A stretch of 64,000 bases of DNA from Desulfofundulus thermobenzoicus (lineage in GTDB: Bacteria; Bacillota; Desulfotomaculia; Desulfotomaculales; Desulfovirgulaceae), in NCBI RefSeq assembly GCF_009428905.1, contig NZ_WHYR01000007.1, forward strand, positions 37,964 to 101,963, given 5' to 3'. Of this stretch, positions 34,967 through 43,740 are shown piece after piece (within the stretch, counting starts at the first letter, position 1; each line of letters begins with the position of its first letter). The position numbers were made by a program, and so were the translations under genes. The notes under the pieces were generated by a model. It saw only the letters and a list, made by a program, of their open reading frames with translations. It had not been told where the DNA came from and ran no database searches.

Positions 34967-35920
34967 TCAGGTTTCCTTTATGATGGACCTTGCTTCCTGC
35001 AAGCTGGCTGCCTTGAAAATGCGGTTAATGATCCGGTTTAAAACTTCCAGGCTGTCTATGTGGCGCACTGCCTGCTGCAAATCCCGAGCATCATTTCCGA
35101 AGCGGACCTCTAAAAATTGACAAATGGCATCTTGAGCCATCGCTATTTTCCCTTCTGCTCTTCCTTCTGCTCTTCCTTCTGCTCTTCCTTCTGCTCTGCC
35201 CTCCGCCCTGGCCCCGGCCAGCATGGAAATCTCGTCCCGTGCCGCCTTCTCCCGCAGTTCGTACAGGCGGCGCTCAAGGCGGTTTTTATAAAACATCTCC
35301 TCTATGGTCATGGCTTTGCGTATGCCGGGATTTTTCATGGCTATCGCCTCCATCTCTTCCCCCTGCAGGTTATTAAGGTACATCAGCCATTCTTCCAGTG
35401 TGTTCTGCGGGCGCCTCTTCAGCCGCTTGGCTTTCTCCAGTTCCAGGAAATGTATTTCCAGGTCGTCCGTTAGTTTTTCGCCGCTCCGGTCTTCGCGAAT
35501 GTGGAAAGTGTGGTGGTAGCGCTCGTCTTCTCTAAACCAGTCGAAGCCCAGGATGTTGATGGCGATGGTTTTGTGCAGCTGGCTGAATTCCTGCCCGCTT
35601 TGCAGCTGGCCGTGATAAAGTCCGGCCCAGTAAAACAGTGTGCGCTTGTCGATGTTGTACTTATTGGCTATCTGCACTTCAATATTGATGATGGTACCGT
35701 CCTGTGTACGGGCCAATATGTCCAGGCGGGCCGCTCTGTCCAGAAGGTATTTGGGGTCGAGTTCCCGGTCCAGTAGTTCTACTTCGGCAAGCAATTTTTC
35801 GGGTGGTGGGTCCAGCACGGCGTTGAGCAGCCCCAGCAGGGCTTCCTTGCCTTCTTCCGAGCCGAATATGCGCTTGAATGCGTAGTCGTTGGTACGGTTG
35901 ATGGGCGGTTTGGTTACCAA
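34967..35920 (-). CDS. Rpn-family PD-(D/E)XK nuclease / recombination-promoting protein
   Basis: A 317-residue member of the PDDEXK_2/Rpn family. It begins PINRTNDYAFKRIFG and has the nuclease core LDILARTQDGTIINIEVQ (D67 and ExQ at 81-83). The C-terminal part carries five RAEG units followed by a helical tail. Rpn proteins are DNA endonucleases that promote RecA-independent recombination. A near-identical copy lies at 37966-38883 with two RAEG units. Confidence 0.85.
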   Translation of the reverse strand: MVTKPPINRTNDYAFKRIFGSEEGKEALLGLLNAVLDPPPEKLLAEVELLDRELDPKYLLDRAARLDILARTQDGTIINIEVQIANKYNIDKRTLFYWAGLYHGQLQSGQEFSQLHKTIAINILGFDWFREDERYHHTFHIREDRSGEKLTDDLEIHFLELEKAKRLKRRPQNTLEEWLMYLNNLQGEEMEAIAMKNPGIRKAMTIEEMFYKNRLERRLYELREKAARDEISMLAGARAEGRAEGRAEGRAEGRAEGKIAMAQDAICQFLEVRFGNDARDLQQAVRHIDSLEVLNRIINRIFKAASLQEARSIIKET

Positions 35921-35954
35921 AAACTCACCTCCTGCGGGCAGGTGCTTGTTTTTA

Positions 35955-36965
35955 TTATACCAGGCTATTCCCTATGATATCCAGAGCCTCTTCCATTGTA
36001 TTGGCAGCAAACAACTGCTCCAATATCCTGTCCAGTATTTCCAGGTCGGTCAACTGCTGTATTCTTTCCTGTATATCGGCGGAATCCAAACCAAATCTCC
36101 GGGCCAGGTATTTGCGTATGATTTCCTGTGACCGTTCTACTTTGCCTTCTGTACGTCCTTCCGCCCGTCCTTCCGCTCGTCCTTCCGCCCGTCCTTCCGC
36201 CCGTCCTTCTGCCCTAACACGCTCGCCCCACTCACGTGAGGCAGGGTACCTGGTCAAGAGTTCATAAATTTTTTTCTTTTCTTCGGCAGTCATTTTCAAG
36301 GTCATGCGCATCACCTCTTCCAGATCCTCTATTTGAACCAGTTCATTCTCAAACACAAAATCCACCAGCTGCGCCACTTCCCCGTCGGAGCGGTCTTTCA
36401 CATACTTTTCCACCAGTATTGCCGATGATTCCGCCTTTAATCTTCCCCGCCGGGTAAAAAAGGCTGCAAACATATAGTTTGTCTGCGGGTCTCCCAGTTC
36501 GTTTAAAACGACCACCTGGATGGGAAAGGCCCACCCTTCTACCGCATAAATGCCCGGTGCCGGGGTATTTTTCTTAACCTCGAAACCCCTTTTCTTCAGC
36601 ATGCCCAGCATGGCCCTGGGACGGCCGCTGCTGACAAAGCTGAGGGTAAAGTTGTCCAGGGTGAGCAATTCCGGGTGTTTTAACGCTTTGTAAAGAAAGG
36701 CGATGGCCATACCTTTATCAAAATCGTTGGCTGAGAGGTGGTCAGGCGGGGATTTATATTCAAACAAATTGTATCTGCTGAAAAATTTAGCTATGGGGTG
36801 CAATAGCCCGGCCTCGCCAAACTTCTTGATCACCAGTATATCCACATCCAGGGGCCTGGAGGAAAGGGCCACTTCCGCCTCGACTTCTATCTGGCCCGGT
36901 GGTGCTCCTTTTAAAGCCTCCTTAATAGCCGCTACGAAGGCCGGGTGCCATTGTTTTCTGGGCAA
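35955..36965 (-). CDS. PD-(D/E)XK nuclease-like protein with RAEG repeats
   Basis: A 336-residue protein whose N-terminal half fits a PD-(D/E)XK core: PLDVDILVI (D40/D42) and FEYKSP (E69, K71). The C-terminal third has five RAEG units plus RTEG and a tail like the neighbouring Rpn protein's (SQEIIRKYLARRFGLDSADI). It is 34 bases upstream of the Rpn gene and probably co-transcribed. A truncated duplicate lies at 38918-39456. Function inferred as a mobile nuclease. Confidence 0.7.
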   Translation of the reverse strand: MPRKQWHPAFVAAIKEALKGAPPGQIEVEAEVALSSRPLDVDILVIKKFGEAGLLHPIAKFFSRYNLFEYKSPPDHLSANDFDKGMAIAFLYKALKHPELLTLDNFTLSFVSSGRPRAMLGMLKKRGFEVKKNTPAPGIYAVEGWAFPIQVVVLNELGDPQTNYMFAAFFTRRGRLKAESSAILVEKYVKDRSDGEVAQLVDFVFENELVQIEDLEEVMRMTLKMTAEEKKKIYELLTRYPASREWGERVRAEGRAEGRAEGRAEGRAEGRTEGKVERSQEIIRKYLARRFGLDSADIQERIQQLTDLEILDRILEQLFAANTMEEALDIIGNSLV

Positions 36966-37030
36966 GGCATCACATCCTTTACGACTGCCATGGCAATATT
37001 ATACCATTCCCTGATTCGGAGGGGAAAACA

Positions 37031-37474
37031 ATGCGTGTCACCCACATGCTGGTTGCCCGGCGCACCCAGAACTACATCCAGGATGCCATGGATAGGCTGG
37101 CCCGTACCCAGGAGCAAATGTCCACCGGCCGCAAGGTTTTGCGCTTGAGCGACGACCCACCGGCCCTGAGCCAGCTCCTCAACGTGCGAACGGCGGTGGA
37201 GCGGAACAAGCAGTACACGCGCAACATCACCGACGGCCTGAGCTACCTGGACGGGGCCGACACCGCCCTGGGCACGGCGAGCGAACTGTTGCAAAAGGCC
37301 ATCGAATACGCCATCCAGGGCGCCAACGGCACTCTAGAGCCGGATGACATGGCCGCCATCGGCGAGCAGATCGATTACCTTTGCCGGCAAAAGGCAGGTA
37401 TGTTGCATCGTGGATATCCCGATTTCAAGAGACGTGGGACGATAAACAATTACCGGAAATACATGATTACCTGA
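37031..37474 (+). pseudogene. Truncated flgL paralog (hook-filament junction protein)
   Basis: Starts MRVTHMLVARRTQNYIQDAM behind GGAGGGGAAAACA and follows FlgL for about 119 residues (QEQMSTGRKVLRLSDDP, then LEPDDMAAIGEQIDYL). At about 37390 the similarity stops. The frame then runs through the 36-bp repeat 37405-37440 and ends at 37474. The 3' two thirds of flgL are absent from the window. It is not a copy of the intact flgL at 58.4-59.6 kb, which differs in sequence. Likely broken by a rearrangement. Confidence 0.85.
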
Positions 37475-37476
37475 TG

Positions 37477-37881
37477 TTACTCACCAACGCCGTCATTGAT
37501 GATGGTCCGGGCTTCCTCCAGGGTATTGGCGGCGAATAATTCTTCCAGGACATAGTCCAGTAATTCCAGATTGGATATATGCTGAACTTTTTGCTGAAGA
37601 TCTTTCGTTTTTTCACCAAACCTGCGGTCCAGATATTTACAGATGACTTCCCGGGCTTTTTCCACCTTACCCTTTATTTCCCCTTCCGCCCGGCCTTCCG
37701 CCCGGCCCTCTGCCCGTCCTTTCTCATGCCAGCTGGTGGTTATTTGCATGATCACCTCGACCTCCTTACGATCTAGTTTTCCCAGTTCCCGGTAATATTG
37801 TTCTTCTTCCTCCTGGTTCAGTTTCAAGTAAGTCTCGAAAAAACCGGCCAGCAATTCCATCCGGGCCGGGTCCAGCTTCAT
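37477..37881 (-). pseudogene. C-terminal half of an Rpn-like protein with RAEG repeats
   Basis: A 134-residue ORF (MKLDPARMELLAGFFETYLK) matching only the region around and after the RAEG repeats of Rpn-type proteins (three RAEG units, then KAREVICKYLDRRFGEKTKD). No nuclease core is present. Its 5' end stops 12 bases short of the palindrome that opens the second duplication copy, so it was probably truncated by that insertion. It differs too much from its neighbours to be a recent copy. Confidence 0.65.
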
Positions 37882-37893
37882 TCTGACCAGCTG

Positions 37894-37933
37894 GGGACGG
37901 TTCTTAATGTGAATTCACATCAAGAACCGTCCC
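37894..37933. repeat. 40-bp palindrome at the left edge of duplication copy 2
   Basis: The same element as at 34895-34934 with GGGACGG ends and a near-perfect arm match around GAATTC (one mismatch per arm pair). It lies exactly where copy 2 of the Rpn segment begins to match copy 1. The ends carry the GGGACGGTTCT core of the hairpin repeats near sigD. Confidence 0.9.
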
Positions 37934-37965
37934 TGATGTTTCCCTGATTTTCCCTCTGTACGGGC

Positions 37966-38883
37966 TCAGGTTTCTTTTATGATAGACCTTGCTTCCTGCA
38001 AGCTGGCTGCCTTGAAAATGCGGTTAATGATCCGGTTTAAAACTTCCAGGCTGTCTATGTGGCGCACTGCCTGCTGCAAATCCCGAGCATCATGTCCGAA
38101 GCGGACCTCTAAAAATTGACAAATGGCATCTTGAGCCATCGCTATTTTCCCTTCTGCTCTGCCCTCCGCCCTGGCCCCGGCCAGCATGGAAATCTCGTCC
38201 CGTGCCGCCTTCTCCCGCAGTTCGTACAGGCGGCGCTCAAGGCGGTTTTTATAAAACATCTCCTCTATGGTCATGGCTTTGCGTATGCCGGGATTTTTCA
38301 TGGCTATCGCCTCCATCTCTTCCCCCTGCAGGTTATTAAGGTACATCAGCCATTCTTCCAGTGTGTTCTGCGGGCGCCTCTTCAGCCGCTTGGCTTTCTC
38401 CAGTTCCAGGAAATGTATTTCCAGGTCGTCCGTTAGTTTTTCGCCGCTCCGGTCTTCGCGAATGTGGAAAGTGTGGTGGTAGCGCTCGTCTTCTCTAAAC
38501 CAGTCGAAGCCCAGGATGTTGATGGCGATGGTTTTGTGCAGCTGGCTGAATTCCTGCCCGCTTTGCAGCTGGCCGTGATAAAGTCCGGCCCAGTAAAACA
38601 GTGTGCGCTTGTCGATGTTGTACTTATTGGCTATCTGCACTTCAATGTTGATGATGGTACCGTCCTGTGTACGGGCCAATATGTCCAGGCGGGCCGCTCT
38701 GTCCAGAAGGTATTTGGGGTCGAGTTCCCGGTCCAGTAGTTCTACTTCGGCAAGCAATTTTTCGGGTGGTGGGTCCAGCACGGCGTTGAGCAGCCCCAGC
38801 AGGGCTTCCTTGCCTTCTTCCGAGCCGAATATGCGCTTGAATGCGTAGTCGTTGGTACGGTTGATGGGCGGTTTGGTTACCAA
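37966..38883 (-). CDS. Rpn-family PD-(D/E)XK nuclease, duplicate copy
   Basis: A 305-residue copy of the protein encoded at 34967-35920, identical apart from three missing RAEG units (12 residues) and a single substitution (FGHDARD for FGNDARD). The core D67 and ExQ are intact, so it should be active if the first copy is. The flanks are also duplicated, including the 5' gap and the start of the next gene. Confidence 0.85.
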   Translation of the reverse strand: MVTKPPINRTNDYAFKRIFGSEEGKEALLGLLNAVLDPPPEKLLAEVELLDRELDPKYLLDRAARLDILARTQDGTIINIEVQIANKYNIDKRTLFYWAGLYHGQLQSGQEFSQLHKTIAINILGFDWFREDERYHHTFHIREDRSGEKLTDDLEIHFLELEKAKRLKRRPQNTLEEWLMYLNNLQGEEMEAIAMKNPGIRKAMTIEEMFYKNRLERRLYELREKAARDEISMLAGARAEGRAEGKIAMAQDAICQFLEVRFGHDARDLQQAVRHIDSLEVLNRIINRIFKAASLQEARSIIKET

Positions 38884-38917
38884 AAACTCACCTCCTGCGG
38901 GCAGGTGCTTGTTTTTA

Positions 38918-39456
38918 TTATACCAGGCTGTTCCCTATGATATCCAGAGCCTCTTCCATTGTATTGGCAGCAAACAACTGCTCCAATATCCTGTCCAGTA
39001 TTTCCAGATCGGTCAACTGCTGTATTCTTTCCTGTATATCGGCGGAATCCAAACCAAATCTTCGGGCCAGGTATTTACGTATGATTTCCTGTGACCGTTC
39101 TACTTTGCCTTCTGTACGTCCTTCCGCCCGTCCTTCCGCTCGTCCTTCCGCCCGTCCTTCCGCCCTAACACGCTCGCCCCACTCACGTGAGGCAGGGTAC
39201 CTGGTCAAGAGTTCATAAATTTTTTTCTTTTCTTCGGCAGTCATTTTCAAGGTCATGCGCATCACCTCTTCCAGATCCTCTATTTGAACCAGTTCATTCT
39301 CAAACACAAAATCCACCAGCTGCGCCACTTCCCCGTCGGAGCGGTCTTTCACATACTTTTCCACCAGTATTGCCGATGATTCCGCCTTTAATCTTCCCCG
39401 TAGGGTAAAAAAGGCTGCAAACATATAGTTTGTCTGCGGGTCTCCCAGTTCGTTTA
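38918..39456 (-). pseudogene. Truncated duplicate of the PD-(D/E)XK/RAEG protein
   Basis: Matches residues from about 157 to the end of the protein at 35955-36965 (from NELGDPQTNYMF), with four RAEG units instead of five. The N-terminal nuclease half is missing because the duplication ends at 39456 (36505 in copy 1). Upstream the frame is open to 39610 but through unrelated sequence. It is probably non-functional. Confidence 0.8.
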
Positions 39457-39522
39457 TTATACCGTATCCGTCTGCTCCGGGGATAGCACTGCTTGTCGCC
39501 GGGGGGGTGACGAGAAGGGAGA

Positions 39523-39580
39523 CACAAAGGGACGGTTCGTGCGCCAAGCAAAGCAAAGCAAAGTCACAAAGGGACGGTTC
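39523..39580. repeat. Two direct copies of CACAAAGGGACGGTTC
   Basis: Direct copies at 39523-39538 and 39565-39580 are separated by an AAGCA pentanucleotide run. They share the GGGACGGTTC core of the palindromes and hairpin repeats. They lie just beyond the right end of duplication copy 2, so both sides of the duplicated segment carry this core. The rest of the gap to pseB (39457-39669) is empty. Confidence 0.8.
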
Positions 39581-39669
39581 TGGTGTGAGTGTTAGAACAC
39601 AAAAATCCATCCGGCAGATTTTCGTCTAACGTTAAAATTTAATACAAGTGTTCGATGCCCGTTGACCCT

Positions 39670-40635
39670 TCACAGCAATCTCCGCAGTTCCTCCACCCCC
39701 AGCCACTGCTCGTTCTTGTCGCTGGCGTATTCCCAACCCTCCGGCACCGGCCGGCCCGTGCTCCAGCTGCCGGTGGTCCAATAGGGAAAGGCGGGTTTGA
39801 TTACGTAGAATTTCCCCACATCCAGGGTATTACGGGCTTCGTCCCTGGAAATAAGCACCTCGTGGATCTTTTCCCCCGGCCTGATGCCTATGTATTTAAT
39901 CTCACACGTGGGACAAATGGCCCGGGCCAGGTCGATGATCCGCATGCTGGGGATTTTGGGGACGAACACTTCCCCCCCGTGCATGTTTTCCAGGCAATGC
40001 AGGACCAGGCTTACTCCCTGCTCCAGGGTGATCCAGAAGCGGGTCATGCGCTCATCGGTGATGGTGAGCACACCCGTTTCTTTTTGCTTTAAAAACAGGG
40101 GAATGACACTGCCCCGACTGCCCACCACGTTGCCGTAGCGGACCACGCTGAACAGGGTGCGCCCGCCGGCATAGGCGTTGCCCGCCACCACCAGTTTCTC
40201 CAGGCAGAGCTTGGTGGCGCCGTAGAGGTTCACCGGGCTTACGGCCTTGTCCGTGCTCAGGGCAATTACCCGTTGCACACCGCTGTCGATGGCGGCGTCA
40301 ATGACATTCTGGGTGCCGATGATGTTGGTCTTGACCGCCTCAAAGGGGTTGTATTCCGCTGCCGGCACCTGCTTGAGGGCGGCGGCGTGCACTACATAAT
40401 CCACTCCATAAAAGGCCCGGTAAAGGCGCTCCTTGTCCCGCACGTCGCCGATGAAATACCTTAAGCAGGGATATTTATCCTGGCTGAAGGTTTGCTGCAT
40501 CTCAAATTGTTTCAGTTCGTCGCGGCTGAAAATGATCAACCTTTTGGGTTTAAAATGATTAAGGACAATTTCCACAAACTTTCTGCCGAAAGAACCGGTT
40601 CCCCCGGTAACCAGAATGGTTTTTCCATCGAGCAT
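39670..40635 (-). CDS. pseB: UDP-N-acetylglucosamine 4,6-dehydratase (inverting) PseB
   Basis: A 321-residue short-chain dehydrogenase/reductase. The NADP-binding GGTGSFGRKF lies near the N-terminus, and STDKAVSPVNLYGATK carries the catalytic lysine and the Y-x3-K pair. It starts pseudaminic acid synthesis from UDP-GlcNAc with C5 inversion. Length is typical. It follows pseG at a 65-bp distance and is the last gene before the inserted island. Confidence 0.93.
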   Translation of the reverse strand: MLDGKTILVTGGTGSFGRKFVEIVLNHFKPKRLIIFSRDELKQFEMQQTFSQDKYPCLRYFIGDVRDKERLYRAFYGVDYVVHAAALKQVPAAEYNPFEAVKTNIIGTQNVIDAAIDSGVQRVIALSTDKAVSPVNLYGATKLCLEKLVVAGNAYAGGRTLFSVVRYGNVVGSRGSVIPLFLKQKETGVLTITDERMTRFWITLEQGVSLVLHCLENMHGGEVFVPKIPSMRIIDLARAICPTCEIKYIGIRPGEKIHEVLISRDEARNTLDVGKFYVIKPAFPYWTTGSWSTGRPVPEGWEYASDKNEQWLGVEELRRLL

Positions 40636-40700
40636 TGGTTTACCTTCCTTCCAAATGACTGGTATTGTAGTCTAGTTAACTGATCGTAAAGCAAGGCACT

Positions 40701-41789
40701 TTACTTAACCTCTCCCGACCCAAGTAATTCCTGGATAGCATCGGCACAGCGCACAGGTCCATAACCGTCAAATAGGGCACGGCCGGTTTCACTCATCGTG
40801 GTGCGCCGCTCCACATCCCGGGCCAGGGCAAGGATTTCTGCGGCCATAGCTTCCACAGGCGTTGCCCCACCCCAGCCCAAATTTACGGCAATACCCTGCC
40901 TGTCCATTTCTTTCGCATTGGGCTGCTGGTTTTCGGCCAGGATGAGAATGAGGGCGGGCGTGCCGGTGGCGGCGGCTTCAATGGCTGTAACCCCCCCGGC
41001 GCAGATGACCAGGTCGCTTTCCGCCAACAGCGGCAGGAGCGTGCCGGGTGCATAGTGAAAGTTAACCCGCCGGTCGCTGGCTGCCAGGTCCTTGAGAATC
41101 TCTCTTTTGGCAAAGCCGGGTCCCGCCACCACGTTCCATACCGTGCCAACCCAGGACAGTTGCAGTGCCTTTACTACCTTCAGGGTCAGGCCGGGTGGAT
41201 CGCTGCCCCCCAGGGAGACGAGAATATTTTTCACCTCAGGTCGGATTTCCTTTTTGCGGGCAGTGCGGATAGCAGCGGGCAAAAGGGCATACCGGGGGCC
41301 GAGCAGGAGTTTCGTTTCCGGAAACACCGGCCGGTAGGCCAGATGGGGGGCAAAAATATTGTGGTTGATCAGGATATCTGCCGCCGGTGGGGCGACATTC
41401 AGGTCGTCGATCATGACCACCAGGGGAAAAAGTTCCCGGGCCTCAAGGTGATAATCGGCAGGAAGGGTATAGCAATCTGTAACCAGAACCCGGGCTCCGG
41501 TGACTTCGGCTGCCTTATGTAATAATGCCAGTTCCCGGGGTGGTTCAAGTGTTGTATCGTATTCTTCAGGCCAGTTCCTTAATATCTCTCCCCCTGCTGT
41601 TGCAATGCGGGTTCTGGCGTTATGGTCAAAGCTTCCGGCAAAGTAAGCGGCCCAACCACGGTTCATGCATTCTTCAGCCAGATTCAAGCAGCGGGAAAGG
41701 TGACCCAGACCCGTTTTCCGGTTGGCATCCAGACGGAAAAGAACAGCAACCTTTTTTTTATCGCCAGGGATTTTTATTTTCCGACCCAT
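40701..41789 (-). CDS. pseG: UDP-2,4-diacetamido-2,4,6-trideoxy-beta-L-altropyranose hydrolase PseG
   Basis: A 362-residue GT-B-fold hydrolase with the N-terminal FRLDANRKTGLGHLSRCL (catalytic GxGH) and the C-terminal nucleotide site (ICAGGVTAIEAAATGTPALI). It removes UDP to give the free sugar for PseI. ATG at 41789 is the start used. A longer frame to 41873 overlaps the upstream gene. It is seven bases behind the spsF-type gene. Confidence 0.92.
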   Translation of the reverse strand: MGRKIKIPGDKKKVAVLFRLDANRKTGLGHLSRCLNLAEECMNRGWAAYFAGSFDHNARTRIATAGGEILRNWPEEYDTTLEPPRELALLHKAAEVTGARVLVTDCYTLPADYHLEARELFPLVVMIDDLNVAPPAADILINHNIFAPHLAYRPVFPETKLLLGPRYALLPAAIRTARKKEIRPEVKNILVSLGGSDPPGLTLKVVKALQLSWVGTVWNVVAGPGFAKREILKDLAASDRRVNFHYAPGTLLPLLAESDLVICAGGVTAIEAAATGTPALILILAENQQPNAKEMDRQGIAVNLGWGGATPVEAMAAEILALARDVERRTTMSETGRALFDGYGPVRCADAIQELLGSGEVK

Positions 41790-41796
41790 AAATAAC

Positions 41797-42549
41797 TCAT
41801 ACCACTTTCTGCCGGACGTGGGCGTTAATCTGGAGCAACCGGGGCTCATTTTCCAGCAAATGGACCACGTCACGGAAATCTATCGGTGAACCGGGACGGT
41901 ACAGCCTGTTATATATTTCCTCAATCAAACGAAAGTCGTCTTCCTCATCCACACACAGCCGCCAGTCCGGGTGGCGCAACTCCGGCGGGGCCGGGTAGCT
42001 GGCCAGGCGGAAGATTTCCGGATGCCGGTGTAGGTACAGGGTGACGTGCTCCCGGGAAGGCGCATCTTCCGCCAAGCGGTGTGCCTTCATCAGAGCCTCC
42101 CGGGTGCAGACTTCGGTGTCCAGGCCGCGGTGGAAACCGCTGCCCACCCAGGCGGCCACATAATCGTAATCATGGGCTAAAAAGTACCGCACCACGTTAT
42201 CAACTGTGACCGGGTCAATCAACGGGCAGTCGCTGGTAATCCGGACCACCACACCTGCCCCGACCATTTCCGCCGCACCGGCGTAGCGGGCCAGCACATC
42301 CTCCTGGGGGCCCCGGTACCAGGCCACCCCGTGCTGTTCTGCCAGGTCAACAATAGGATCGTCCTGGGGCAAATACGTAGTGCCAATGACTATGGTGTCC
42401 AGCGTAACAGCCTCTTTCAGCCGTTCTATCAGGTGGGAGAGCATGGGCCGACCCGCCAGTGGCTTTAACACCTTCCCCGGCAGGCGAGTGGAGCCGGTGC
42501 GGGCCTGGACGATGCAGGCAATTGTAACCAATGTTGATTTGACCTCCAT
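41797..42549 (-). CDS. spsF: SpsF-type cytidylyltransferase, probable pseudaminic acid activator
   Basis: A 250-residue nucleotidyltransferase with IACIVQARTGSTRLPGKVLK at the N-terminus and RITSDCPLIDP, the CMP-Kdo-synthetase-like signature of SpsF (COG1861). Placed between pseG and pseI, it most likely fills the PseF role, joining CMP to pseudaminic acid. The family is not the usual NeuA-like PseF, so the step is inferred from context. Confidence 0.8.
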   Translation of the reverse strand: MEVKSTLVTIACIVQARTGSTRLPGKVLKPLAGRPMLSHLIERLKEAVTLDTIVIGTTYLPQDDPIVDLAEQHGVAWYRGPQEDVLARYAGAAEMVGAGVVVRITSDCPLIDPVTVDNVVRYFLAHDYDYVAAWVGSGFHRGLDTEVCTREALMKAHRLAEDAPSREHVTLYLHRHPEIFRLASYPAPPELRHPDWRLCVDEEDDFRLIEEIYNRLYRPGSPIDFRDVVHLLENEPRLLQINAHVRQKVV

Positions 42550-42586
42550 GTCTATTTACAATTAAGGAAATTTAAAGGCACATAAA

Positions 42587-43645
42587 TTATTCCAGCAGAT
42601 CCCAGGTGGCAGGTGTGCCTTTTGGCACGTCCCTTTTCACTTTTTTACCCAGTAAAATATCGTAATACTTTGGTGGAAGGCCAAACCCAGGTCTGATGGC
42701 CCTTAGATTTTTCTTTGTAAAAACTTCTCCTGACTGCATATCCTTTACAACATAAAGTGACCGCCTGAACTGTAGAGATTTTTTCTCAGCTTGGGTTGGT
42801 CCATAGGCAATCTTGCCAAGGGCCTGCCACGCCCGGGTACATTCTTCCACCAACTGCCTCATTTCATCCGGCTCCAGGGAAAAAGCGGCATCAACCCCTC
42901 CCTCGGATCGGCTAAGGGTAAAATGTTTCTCGATTACCGTTGCCCCCAATGCTACACCTGCTACAGCTACACCTATTCCGGGCGTATGATCGGAAAGGCC
43001 AACCTGGCAGTCGAAAAGCTTTCTCATATGAGGAATAGTTAAAAGATTGGAGTCCACCGGGTCGGCCGGATACGTGCTGGTGCATTTAAGCAATATAAGA
43101 TCCTTGCAGCCGGCATCACGTGCTGCGCGAATGGTTTCGTCCAGTTCGGCCAGGGTTGCCATGCCGGTGGATATGATCATAGGCTTGCCGGTAGTGGCAA
43201 CTCTACGTATAAGTGGAAGGTCGATATTCTCAAACGAAGCAATTTTATAACAAGGAACATCCAGGCTTTCCAGAAAATCAACTGCAGTTTCATCAAAAGG
43301 AGTGCTGAAGCCTACTAGCCCAAGCTCTTTACAGCGTTTAAAGATTGGCTCATGCCATTCCCAAGGGGTATAAGCTTCTTGATAAAGCTTATACAAGGAC
43401 TTGCCTTTCCACAGACTTTCAGAATCATTAACTGTAAATTCGTCATGATCTACATCTAAAGTCATGGTGTTTGCCGTATACGTTTGTAGCTTTATAGCAT
43501 GAACGCCGGCTTTGGCTGCTGCATCAACAATCTGAAGAGCCTGATCTAGGGAATGGTTATGATTCCCAGACATTTCAGCGATGATAAATGGAGGAAATTT
43601 AACTCCAATAAAATTTTTTGAAATACTAATGCTTCTGTGATCCAT
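42587..43645 (-). CDS. pseI: Pseudaminic acid synthase PseI
   Basis: A 352-residue NeuB-family enzyme. The TIM-barrel domain has IIAEMSGNHNHSLDQALQIV, EKHFTLSRSEGGVDAAFSL and FSTPFDETAVDFL. The C-terminal SAF (antifreeze-like) domain ends RPGFGLPPKYYDILLGKKVK. It condenses the PseG product with phosphoenolpyruvate. Its base composition is lower in GC than the flagellar genes, as in pseH, which suggests separate acquisition. Confidence 0.94.
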   Translation of the reverse strand: MDHRSISISKNFIGVKFPPFIIAEMSGNHNHSLDQALQIVDAAAKAGVHAIKLQTYTANTMTLDVDHDEFTVNDSESLWKGKSLYKLYQEAYTPWEWHEPIFKRCKELGLVGFSTPFDETAVDFLESLDVPCYKIASFENIDLPLIRRVATTGKPMIISTGMATLAELDETIRAARDAGCKDLILLKCTSTYPADPVDSNLLTIPHMRKLFDCQVGLSDHTPGIGVAVAGVALGATVIEKHFTLSRSEGGVDAAFSLEPDEMRQLVEECTRAWQALGKIAYGPTQAEKKSLQFRRSLYVVKDMQSGEVFTKKNLRAIRPGFGLPPKYYDILLGKKVKRDVPKGTPATWDLLE

Positions 43646-43740
43646 ATTACAACCTCTAACTATTTCTAGATATGTTTATATTTTATCTCTCTGTCATTCT
43701 GATTAATATATAAACTTTAATAAAATCCATTAATATATTA

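Noticed and set aside
35150..35210. Short tandem array read as CRISPR or minisatellite outside genes
   Set aside because: The 12-bp units are in frame and encode RAEG within the Rpn protein, with no spacers.
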